Source: Oscillospiraceae bacterium
GTDB lineage: Bacteria; Bacillota; Clostridia; Oscillospirales; Acutalibacteraceae
Length of the DNA: 9,050 nucleotides
Reading direction: 5' to 3'
Assembly: GCA_902766855.1 (NCBI GenBank)
Contig: CACXFE010000025.1
Location: forward strand, 1-9,050
A program made the translations under genes and the position numbers. Numbering within the stretch: position 1 is the stretch's first letter; each line of letters opens with the position of its first letter. The notes beneath the pieces were generated by a model that was not told the DNA's origin, did no database searches, and worked only from the letters and a program-made list of their open reading frames with translations. Below, in pieces: positions 1 through 5,629 of this stretch.

Positions 1-88
1 CTCCCTCAGCTTTTTGTATGCATTATCTTTGAGGTGAGTGTAAATATTTAGAAAGGGTATGATGTAGCCTCGACTATATCATACAAGA
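1..88 (+). promoter_or_regulatory. Leader region upstream of rnfC, probable promoter region
   Basis: This AT-rich stretch holds no gene that I can support; all three + frames contain stops. It includes a 10-base palindrome TAAATATTTA (41-50), a purine-rich Shine-Dalgarno-like AGAAAGGG (50-57) and an inverted repeat (57-84). TATGAT (58-63) resembles a -10 box. The best -35 partner at suitable spacing, GTGAGT (34-39, 18-base spacer), matches the consensus poorly. If that promoter is real, the inverted repeat overlaps its -10 box and the transcript would begin about 20 bases before rnfC. The promoter is inferred only; the real one could lie left of the window. Confidence 0.35.
57..84 (+). promoter_or_regulatory. 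Inverted repeat / hairpin next to the rnfC start
   Basis: The arms GTATGATGTAG (57-67) and CTATATCATAC (74-84) are reverse complements apart from one position, which would be a G-U pair in RNA. The loop is the six bases CCTCGA. The right arm ends four bases before the rnfC ATG at 89. As DNA this could be an operator for a dimeric repressor overlapping the TATGAT hexamer. As RNA it would be an 11-bp hairpin between the Shine-Dalgarno-like AGAAAGGG and the start codon. The repeat is seen directly; its role is inferred. It is not followed by a T-run, so it does not look like a terminator. Confidence 0.7.
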
Positions 89-1414
89 ATGGATATGGAA
101 AAAACAGAGCGAATCTTGCGCCCCGCGGCACGCATCCACGGCGGCGCGCGTTTGCCGCACTTGAAAGGCACCGCGGAAGCGGAAACGGTAATCATGCCGC
201 CGCCCGGTGAAGTGCGGATCCCGATGTCTCAACATATCGGCGCTCCGGCGGAGCCGGTGGTCGCGGTGGGAGATAAGGTTTATGTGGGCACCCTGATTGC
301 CAAAGCGGGCGGCTTTGTAAGCGCCCCGATGCATGCCAGTGTTTCAGGAACCGTGAAGGCGATTACCGAATCCCCGAAAAGCATTGTGATCGAATCGGAC
401 GGGCTGATGGAAAAGGATCCCGGCTTGCAGCCGTTCCCCGTTCGGACGAAGGAAGATCTGGTGACTGCGGCGGATCTTTGCGGCTTGGTCGGTCTTGGCG
501 GCGCGGGATTTCCCACCAAAGTAAAACTGTCGGTGAAAGAGGATACCCCGATTGACACGCTGATCATCAACGGCGCGGAGTGTGAGCCTTACATCACCAG
601 CGACTACCGCGAGTGCATGGAGAGTTATGACGATGTAATCGAAGGCGTGTATCTGCTCAAAGAGATGCTCGGGGTAGAAAGAGTTGTGATCTGTATTGAG
701 GCGAACAAGCCGAAAGCCATCGAGAAACTGTATGCAATCGCAACCGATAAACGGGATCAGGATGATACCGTGAAACTGATGAAATTGCCGACAAGTTATC
801 CGCAGGGAGCGGAGAAGGTGTTGATCTATTCCGCCACCGGCAGGCGCGTGCCCGCCGGCAAGTTGCCCAGTGATGTGGGCTGTATCGTTATGAATATCAC
901 GAGCGTGGCGGTGCTTTATCGCTTTATTTCTACGGGAATGCCGCTGGTTTCCAAGCGCATTACGGTGGATGGAACGGCGGTCAAAGAGCCGAAGAACATC
1001 CTTGCGCCGATCGGCACCCCCATTCGGGAAATTTTGGAGTTTGCCGGCGGTGTGACTGAGGACGCGGCTGAGATCATCATGGGCGGCCCGATGATGGGCG
1101 TGGATATTTGCGACGCCGACGCGGTGTTGGAAAAACGCAACAATGCGATCACCGTGATGCGGGAACCCGCTCGCCTTCAACCGGTCACGCCCTGTATTCA
1201 CTGTGACCGATGTGCTTCCGCCTGCCCGATGAATTTACTTCCCGCGGCTGTGGAAGCGGCCGTCAACCACGGTAAAACGGACACACTGGGGGATTTGAAT
1301 GTCATGGTTTGCATGGAGTGCGGGAGTTGCTCTTTTGTATGCCCCGCTAAACGCCCGCTGGCGCAGGTGATGCGGCTTGCCAAAGCGGAGATCAGAAAGG
1401 GGGCGGCGAAATGA
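89..1414 (+). CDS. rnfC: Rnf complex subunit RnfC (NADH-binding, FMN and two [4Fe-4S])
   Basis: RnfC is the peripheral cytoplasmic subunit of the Rnf complex that exchanges electrons with NAD(H). This protein has 441 residues, usual for clostridial RnfC. The N-terminal domain begins near RIHGGARLPH (15-24), followed by a lipoyl-like sandwich at about 57-92. The Rossmann-like FMN/NADH domain has a glycine-rich GLVGLGGAGFP (132-142) and NGAECEPYIT (161-170). An SLBB-type segment spans about 289-340. Two ferredoxin motifs follow: C369-C372-C375-C379 and C408-C411-C414-C418. An in-frame TAG at 65-67 limits the start to ATG 89 or ATG 95; neither has a good adjacent Shine-Dalgarno, the candidate lying beyond the hairpin. 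It is the first gene of the operon and overlaps rnfD by four bases. Confidence 0.96.
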   Translation: MDMEKTERILRPAARIHGGARLPHLKGTAEAETVIMPPPGEVRIPMSQHIGAPAEPVVAVGDKVYVGTLIAKAGGFVSAPMHASVSGTVKAITESPKSIVIESDGLMEKDPGLQPFPVRTKEDLVTAADLCGLVGLGGAGFPTKVKLSVKEDTPIDTLIINGAECEPYITSDYRECMESYDDVIEGVYLLKEMLGVERVVICIEANKPKAIEKLYAIATDKRDQDDTVKLMKLPTSYPQGAEKVLIYSATGRRVPAGKLPSDVGCIVMNITSVAVLYRFISTGMPLVSKRITVDGTAVKEPKNILAPIGTPIREILEFAGGVTEDAAEIIMGGPMMGVDICDADAVLEKRNNAITVMREPARLQPVTPCIHCDRCASACPMNLLPAAVEAAVNHGKTDTLGDLNVMVCMECGSCSFVCPAKRPLAQVMRLAKAEIRKGAAK

Positions 1415-2343
1415 GGGAACAGTTGAATGTGGCTTCTTCGCCCCATATCCGCCATTTGGATACTACATCCGGCATCATGCTGGATGTGATCATTGCGTTG
1501 CTGCCTGCCTGTATATTCGGCTGCATTATTTTCGGTCTGCGCGCCTTGGCGGTACTTGCCGTTTCGGTAGCGGCGGCGGTTTTAAGCGAGTTTTTATGGA
1601 ATATCATCTTGAAAAAACCGCAATCGGTCGGTGATCTTTCGGCAGTGGTGACAGGGCTGCTGTTGGGAATGAACCTGCCTTCCACCTTGCCGCTTTGGAT
1701 GGCGGCGATCGGCAGTGTCGCGGCGATCATCGTGGTGAAGCAGATGTTCGGCGGGATCGGCTGCAATTTTGCCAATCCTGCGATCGCGGCGCGGATCATA
1801 CTGTTGGTTTCATTCCCCGGTGCGATGACGAAATTTGTCGCCCCTCTTTCAGACGCCGTCACTTCCGCCACCCCTCTTGCGGCGCCGAATGAGTATACCC
1901 TGCGGGAACTGTTTTTCGGTTGGCACGGCGGCAGTATCGGGGAAACATCCGCGTTTTTGCTGTTGGTGGGCGGCCTTTATCTGATCGTTCGCAAGGTCAT
2001 CTCTCCGGTGATCCCGTGCTGTTTCATCGGTACGGTGGCACTGCTTTCGCTCCTTGCGGGGGAAAATCCGCTTCATTCGATTTTAAGCGGCGGCTTGATT
2101 TTAGGCGCCGTGTTTATGGCGACGGATTATACCACCACCCCGATCACTTGGAAGGGCAAGGCGATCTTTGCGGTAGGCTGCGGCCTTCTGTCTTTTGTGA
2201 TCCGGCGGTTTGGCGCATTGCCAGAAGGGGTATCTTATTCGATCCTGCTGATGAATATTTTAGTTCCTCATATCAATCGCTTTACCCGCCCGAAACCCTT
2301 TGGTTGGGTGAAACCGAAGAAGGAGGAAAAGCAGGATGCTTGA
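1411..2343 (+). CDS. rnfD: Rnf complex subunit RnfD (flavinylated membrane protein)
   Basis: RnfD is a polytopic membrane subunit related to NqrB that carries covalently bound FMN and takes part in ion-coupled electron transfer. The 310 residues contain many hydrophobic segments (for example about 22-43, 94-110, 125-138, 181-193, 197-216, 226-245). Family landmarks are GGIGCNFANPA (114-124), the flavinylation motif DAVTSATPL (148-156) with T154 as the expected phosphothreonyl-FMN site, MATDYTTTP (about 246-254) and GVSYSILLMN near the end. The usual SGAT core is TSAT here, so a Ser replaces Gly. The start ATG overlaps the rnfC stop as ATGA, behind the purine-rich AGAAAGGGGG, which suggests translational coupling. 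The ApbE transferase needed for flavin loading is not encoded nearby. Confidence 0.96.
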   Translation: MREQLNVASSPHIRHLDTTSGIMLDVIIALLPACIFGCIIFGLRALAVLAVSVAAAVLSEFLWNIILKKPQSVGDLSAVVTGLLLGMNLPSTLPLWMAAIGSVAAIIVVKQMFGGIGCNFANPAIAARIILLVSFPGAMTKFVAPLSDAVTSATPLAAPNEYTLRELFFGWHGGSIGETSAFLLLVGGLYLIVRKVISPVIPCCFIGTVALLSLLAGENPLHSILSGGLILGAVFMATDYTTTPITWKGKAIFAVGCGLLSFVIRRFGALPEGVSYSILLMNILVPHINRFTRPKPFGWVKPKKEEKQDA

Positions 2344-2920
2344 TTTTTTAAGAAGAAATAAAAAGGAAGTGCTGATCCCTTCGGCGGTCTTGCTGGTGAT
2401 CTGTGTGGTCATCCCCTTGGCGCTGGCACTTACCAATCGGTTAACGGCCGACAGGATCGCGGCGTTGGAAGCCAAGAACAGGGAAGAAGCCATGGCGCGC
2501 CTGATCGATGCGGAGGAATACACCGCTGAAAAGTATGAAGATCAATTCGAATACTTTGTGGCAAAACAGGGCGGCGAAGAAGTCGGCTACATTTTTGTGA
2601 CCGCCCAAAAAGGGTATGGCGGCGAGGTTTCGGTGATGACCGCGATCAAGCCGGACGGCGCCATTAAAGCCGTGGCGATTTTAGATGTTTCCAATGAAAC
2701 GCCGGGGTTGGGGCAGAATGCCGCGAAAGAAAATTTCTACGGGCAATTTGCCGATAAAACAAACGGCATTTCCCTGTTGAAAAACGGTGCGAACGCCGAT
2801 CAAAACGAGATCAACGCCGTGACCGGGGCGACCATTACTTCCACCGCTGTGACCCGCGCGGTCAATGCGGCAACGGAAGAATTTGAAAAAATAAGGAGTG
2901 TGGAAAATCATGGCGAATAA
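2336..2920 (+). CDS. rnfG: Rnf complex subunit RnfG (covalent FMN-binding)
   Basis: RnfG is anchored by one N-terminal helix and exposes an FMN-binding domain on the outer face of the membrane; it is related to NqrC. Of its 194 residues, about 12-33 form the single transmembrane helix after a basic start (RRNKK). The FMN_bind domain includes KPDGAIKAVAIL (105-116), the conserved SNETPGLGQ (119-127) and the flavinylation motif NAVTGATIT (160-168), with T166 as the expected attachment site. The ApbE consensus usually has Asp six residues before this Thr; here it is N160. A GGAGG at about 2322-2326 fits the ATG, which overlaps the rnfD end by eight bases. Family assignment is firm; whether N160 affects flavinylation is open. 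Confidence 0.95.
   Translation: MLDFLRRNKKEVLIPSAVLLVICVVIPLALALTNRLTADRIAALEAKNREEAMARLIDAEEYTAEKYEDQFEYFVAKQGGEEVGYIFVTAQKGYGGEVSVMTAIKPDGAIKAVAILDVSNETPGLGQNAAKENFYGQFADKTNGISLLKNGANADQNEINAVTGATITSTAVTRAVNAATEEFEKIRSVENHGE
2893..2898 (+). promoter_or_regulatory. Ribosome binding site deciding the rnfE start
   Basis: AAGGAG lies 11 bases before ATG 2910 and inside the last codons of rnfG. Its last base is the first base of the in-frame GTG at 2898, so that GTG cannot use it. This favours the shorter 230-residue RnfE. Confidence 0.7.
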
Positions 2921-3602
2921 GTATGTCGGTTATTTTACCAACGGACTTGTCAAAGAAAATCCCACGCTTCGTTTGGTATTGGGCACTTGCCCGACACTGG
3001 CGGTCACCACGGCGGCGATCAACGGCATCGGGATGGGCCTTTCGGCAACGCTGGTTCTGGTTTGCTCGAATCTTGCTATTTCGCTCTTGCGCAATGTGAT
3101 CCCCGATAAAGTGCGGATCCCCGCGTTTATCACGATTATTGCGGGCTTTGTCAGCGTGGTGCAGATGCTGGTAAAAGCGTTTTTGCCTTCCATTGATAAG
3201 GCGCTGGGCATTTATTTGCCGCTGATCGTGGTGAATTGCATTATTTTAGCGCGGGCGGAAATGTTTGCTTCTAAAAACAAGCCGCTGCCCAGTATTTTGG
3301 ACGGACTGGGCATGGGCATCGGGTTCACGGCGGTACTGACGCTGATGGGGGCGATCCGCGAACTGTTCGGGGCGGGGAGCCTGTTTTCCTTCCCTGTCAC
3401 GGCAAATTTCATCAGCCCGATGATCATTTTCCTTTTGCCTCCGGGGGGCTTTTTCGTGTTTGGAATGTTGGTGGCGGCTTCTAACGCGATCGCTAAGAAA
3501 AACGGGAAAAAGGCCGTGGAGAAAATGGGCTGTGAAAACTGCCCTGCCAAAGATTCCTGCGGGCAAGAGGAATGCGTAAAGGAGGAAACGGGCGATGAAT
3601 AG
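2910..3602 (+). CDS. rnfE: Rnf complex subunit RnfE (membrane, Fe-S ligand cysteines)
   Basis: RnfE, related to NqrD, is a six-helix membrane subunit that pairs with RnfA; each gives two cysteines to an intramembrane [2Fe-2S] cluster. The expected ligands are C27 in GTCPTLAVT and C110 in PLIVVNCIILARAE. I chose ATG 2910 (230 residues, MANKYVGYFTNGLVKENP) because AAGGAG lies at 2893-2898. A GTG at 2898 would add four residues but would sit on that ribosome-binding site. The gene overlaps rnfG by 11 bases and rnfA by 8. Unusual is a hydrophilic C-terminal tail with C208, C211, C217 and C222 (CENCPAKDSCGQEEC), beyond the part shared with NqrD. It might bind metal or form disulfides; I cannot say which. 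Confidence 0.95.
   Translation: MANKYVGYFTNGLVKENPTLRLVLGTCPTLAVTTAAINGIGMGLSATLVLVCSNLAISLLRNVIPDKVRIPAFITIIAGFVSVVQMLVKAFLPSIDKALGIYLPLIVVNCIILARAEMFASKNKPLPSILDGLGMGIGFTAVLTLMGAIRELFGAGSLFSFPVTANFISPMIIFLLPPGGFFVFGMLVAASNAIAKKNGKKAVEKMGCENCPAKDSCGQEECVKEETGDE
3201..3226 (+). repeat. 26-bp direct repeat, copy 1 (inside rnfE)
   Basis: These 26 bases are identical to 3904-3929 in rnfA. In RnfE they encode ALGIYLPLI (residues 98-106), just before the cluster ligand C110. Both copies start on a codon boundary. RnfA and RnfE are known paralogues that share this peptide; the exact DNA identity is what is notable. Confidence 0.9.
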
Positions 3603-4179
3603 TTTGACCGCGATTGCTTCGATTCTGTTAGCGGCGATTCTCACCAACAATATGGTGCTTTCCAAGTTTTTGGGAATCTGCCCGTTTTTAGGTGTTTCCA
3701 AAAAAACCAATACCGCGTTTTCGATGAGCGTGGCGGTTATTTTGGTCATGGTGGTTGCCACGGCTGTGACATGGCCGATCTATCACCTTGTTTTGGCTCC
3801 GAAGTATACATATCTTGAAACCATCGTGTTTATTTTGGTGATTGCGGCGATCGTGCAGTTGATCGAAATTGTTTTAAAACGGTATATCAAACCCGTGTAT
3901 AACGCGCTGGGCATTTATTTGCCGCTGATTACCACCAACTGCGCGGTACTGGGCATTACGATGCTGAACATCACCAATGAACTGGGATTTGTGGAATCGC
4001 TTTTCAACGCGCTGGGCGCGGGCGTCGGTTTTATGCTGGCGATGCTGTTGTTTTCCGGCGTGCGGGAGCGGCTGGAAACCGCTGATATTCCCGAATTTAT
4101 GAAAGGCTTGCCGATCACATTGGTGGCGGCGGCGCTGGTTTCGCTTTCCTTTTTGGGATTTGCGGGAATAGGAGGTTAA
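3595..4179 (+). CDS. rnfA: Rnf complex subunit RnfA (membrane, Fe-S ligand cysteines)
   Basis: RnfA, related to NqrE, is a six-helix membrane protein that lies in the membrane with topology opposite to RnfE. It shares with RnfE the intramembrane [2Fe-2S] cluster that carries electrons across the bilayer. The 194 residues are of usual length. Ligand cysteines are C29 in SKFLGICPFLGVSKK (23-37) and C116 in LGIYLPLITTNCAVLG (105-120). Other landmarks are ILTNNMVL near the N-terminus and GVGFMLAMLLFSGVRERLE in the second half. A strong AAAGGAGG (3578-3585) sits nine bases before the ATG, inside the rnfE end, and the two genes overlap by eight bases. Confidence 0.97.
   Translation: MNSLTAIASILLAAILTNNMVLSKFLGICPFLGVSKKTNTAFSMSVAVILVMVVATAVTWPIYHLVLAPKYTYLETIVFILVIAAIVQLIEIVLKRYIKPVYNALGIYLPLITTNCAVLGITMLNITNELGFVESLFNALGAGVGFMLAMLLFSGVRERLETADIPEFMKGLPITLVAAALVSLSFLGFAGIGG
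3904..3929 (+). repeat. 26-bp direct repeat, copy 2 (inside rnfA)
   Basis: This is an exact copy of 3201-3226, encoding ALGIYLPLI at residues 104-112 of RnfA, before ligand C116. The copies are 703 bases apart and in the same codon phase, so recombination between them would fuse the rnfE 5' part in frame to the rnfA 3' part. Confidence 0.9.
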
Positions 4180-4182
4180 AAC

Positions 4183-4965
4183 ATGGAAATCTGGATTCCG
4201 GTTTTGATCGTAGGGTTGATCGGGTTGATCGCCGGCGTTGGGCTTTCGGTGGCTTCTAAAATCATGGCGGTGCCCGTAGATGAAAAACAGGAGAAAATTC
4301 GCGCCGCATTGCCCGGCGCCAACTGCGGTGCCTGCGGTTATTCCGGGTGTGACGGATATGCCGCCGCGGTCGCCGCGGGGGAAGCTGCACCCGATAAGTG
4401 CGCCCCGGGCGGCGCTCATGCCGCCGCGGAACTGGCGGAGATCCTCGGGGTGGAGGTGGTCAACGATCCGAAAATCGCCTTTATCGCTTGCAAAGGCAAC
4501 GGGGAAGTGACCAAACTGAAATACAGTTACAGCGGCGTGCAGAGTTGTACCGCCGCCAACCTGATGCACGCGGGGCCGTTGGTTTGCTCGTTCGGGTGTA
4601 TCGGCTTCGGGGATTGCGCGCGCGCATGTCCTTTCGGTGCCATCACGCTTGAAAACGGGCGCCCCCATGTTTCCGGGGAAGTTTGCGTGGGTTGCGGAAA
4701 ATGTACAGCCGCTTGCCCGAAGGGATTGATTTCGCTGATTCCGAAAACCGCAAAAATGACGGTCGGGTGCAGTAACAAAGCCAAAGGCGCCCCCGTTGTG
4801 AAAGCCTGCGGAGTTTCTTGTATCGCCTGCCGTATGTGCGAAAAGGCGTGTGAATCGGGTGCGATCAAGGTGATCGACAATGTAGCGGTGATCGATCACG
4901 CGCTTTGCACCGGCTGCGGCAAATGCAAAGAAGCCTGTAAGCGCGGCGTGATCGCGGAAGCGTGA
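4183..4965 (+). CDS. rnfB: Rnf complex subunit RnfB (polyferredoxin)
   Basis: RnfB is the membrane-anchored cytoplasmic polyferredoxin that exchanges electrons with soluble ferredoxin. Residues 4-27 form the N-terminal helix. The Fe-S domain has C48, C51, C56 and C73 (C-x2-C-x4-C-x16-C). Ferredoxin-like modules follow at C135-C139-C145-C149 (CIGFGDCARACPFGAI), C168-C171-C174-C178, C209-C213-C216-C219-C223 and C242-C245-C248-C252. With C103, C122 and C196 the 260 residues hold 24 cysteines in all, enough for six [4Fe-4S] clusters, as proposed for clostridial RnfB and more than in the shorter proteobacterial form. GGAGG (4171-4175) precedes the ATG. It is the last rnf gene; the next gene begins one base after its stop. 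Confidence 0.97.
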   Translation: MEIWIPVLIVGLIGLIAGVGLSVASKIMAVPVDEKQEKIRAALPGANCGACGYSGCDGYAAAVAAGEAAPDKCAPGGAHAAAELAEILGVEVVNDPKIAFIACKGNGEVTKLKYSYSGVQSCTAANLMHAGPLVCSFGCIGFGDCARACPFGAITLENGRPHVSGEVCVGCGKCTAACPKGLISLIPKTAKMTVGCSNKAKGAPVVKACGVSCIACRMCEKACESGAIKVIDNVAVIDHALCTGCGKCKEACKRGVIAEA

Positions 4966-4966
4966 A

Positions 4967-5629
4967 ATGGAAATTCTTTGGGAAGATGAGGAGATCATCG
5001 TTTGCGTCAAACCGGCGGGGGTGCTTTCCCAGGCAGGAGCGGCCGGAGAGGTCAGTATGATCACCTGCCTTGCGGAACATACCGGAGGGACGGTTTATCC
5101 CGTCCACCGGCTTGACCGGGAAACCGGCGGCGTGATGGTATATGCCAAAACGCAGTCGGCCGCGGCGGCGCTCAGTCGGCAGATCGCGGCGCGGGAGTTT
5201 GAAAAAGAATATCTGGCGTTGGTTCACGGGAAGGCGGCGCCGGAAGGTGAAATGCGGGATCTGCTTTTCAGGGATCGCGCAAAAAATAAGAGTTATGTGG
5301 TAACGCGGGCAAGGAACGGCGTGAGAGAAGCGCGGTTGACTTATCGTCTGTTACGGGAAATACCCGGCGGGGAAACGCCTCTTTCACTGGTGGCGGTTAC
5401 TCTGTATACCGGGCGTACCCATCAGATCCGGGTGCAGTTTGCCCATCGGCAAATGCCCTTGCTGGGGGACAAAAAATATGGTGCGCGGGATCGGGAAACC
5501 GGGCTTTGCCTTTGGTCATACCGGCTTTGTTTTTTTCACCCGAAAACGGGTGAACGGCTTTCCTTTTGCGCCGCACCGCAAAATGCAATCAAAACTTTTT
5601 TAGGGAAGGACTTTCATGACAAAAATTGA
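4967..5629 (+). CDS. RluA-family pseudouridine synthase (short form, no S4 domain)
   Basis: Enzymes of this family convert specific uridines in rRNA or tRNA to pseudouridine. The catalytic motif is HRLDRETGG (47-55) with D50 as the nucleophilic aspartate; the family's usual HRLDxxTSG has Ser where G54 stands. Other landmarks are EKEYLALVHG (79-88), GRTHQIR (149-155), GDKKYG (167-172) and FHPKTGERLSF (190-200). At 220 residues it is shorter than RluA-C-D proteins and has no N-terminal S4 RNA-binding domain: the catalytic domain begins almost at once (ILWEDEEIIVCVKPAG). The target base cannot be told from the sequence, so no symbol is given. The start is one base after the rnfB stop with only a weak ribosome-binding site (GGAAG at about 4956-4960), which suggests coupling to rnfB translation. 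The 3' end overlaps typA by 14 bases. Confidence 0.93.
   Translation: MEILWEDEEIIVCVKPAGVLSQAGAAGEVSMITCLAEHTGGTVYPVHRLDRETGGVMVYAKTQSAAAALSRQIAAREFEKEYLALVHGKAAPEGEMRDLLFRDRAKNKSYVVTRARNGVREARLTYRLLREIPGGETPLSLVAVTLYTGRTHQIRVQFAHRQMPLLGDKKYGARDRETGLCLWSYRLCFFHPKTGERLSFCAAPQNAIKTFLGKDFHDKN
5535..5554 (+). other. Intragenic hairpin 1, upstream of typA
   Basis: TTCACCCG (5535-5542) and CGGGTGAA (5547-5554) form a perfect 8-bp stem with an AAAA loop. It encodes part of the conserved FHPKTGE motif of the pseudouridine synthase, so protein constraint may explain it. It is preceded, not followed, by a T-run and is not a + strand terminator. Confidence 0.45.
5564..5583 (+). other. Intragenic hairpin 2, upstream of typA
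   Basis: TTTTGCG (5564-5570) and CGCAAAA (5577-5583) form a perfect 7-bp stem around CCGCAC, ten bases after the first hairpin. Six T residues occur at 5596-5601, 12 bases later and just before the typA ribosome-binding site. The spacing is too long for a standard intrinsic terminator. It could be a weak attenuator, a processing site or chance. Confidence 0.35.

Noticed and set aside
59..67. Minimal reading frame ATG ATG TAG directly after AGAAAGGG
   Set aside because: The start codon is only one base from the Shine-Dalgarno-like sequence and two codons are not evidence of a leader peptide; the bases are better explained as the left arm of the inverted repeat.
344..1201. Long minus-strand open frame (285 codons) opposite rnfC
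   Set aside because: The protein is rich in His and Arg with no recognisable motif and lies fully opposite a well-supported gene; it is a codon-bias shadow.
4364..4378. GC-rich hairpin CCGCGG-TCG-CCGCGG in rnfB
   Set aside because: It falls in an alanine-rich coding run (AAAVAAG) and has no T-tract; codon use explains it.
4888..4899. Perfect 12-base palindrome GTGATCGATCAC in rnfB
   Set aside because: It encodes VIDH within the C-terminal ferredoxin region; GATC-containing codon pairs are common throughout the window, so chance is sufficient.
3874..5064. Very long minus-strand open frame (396 codons) across rnfA, rnfB and the next gene
   Set aside because: It spans three firmly identified + strand genes, has no family pattern and no ribosome-binding site of note.
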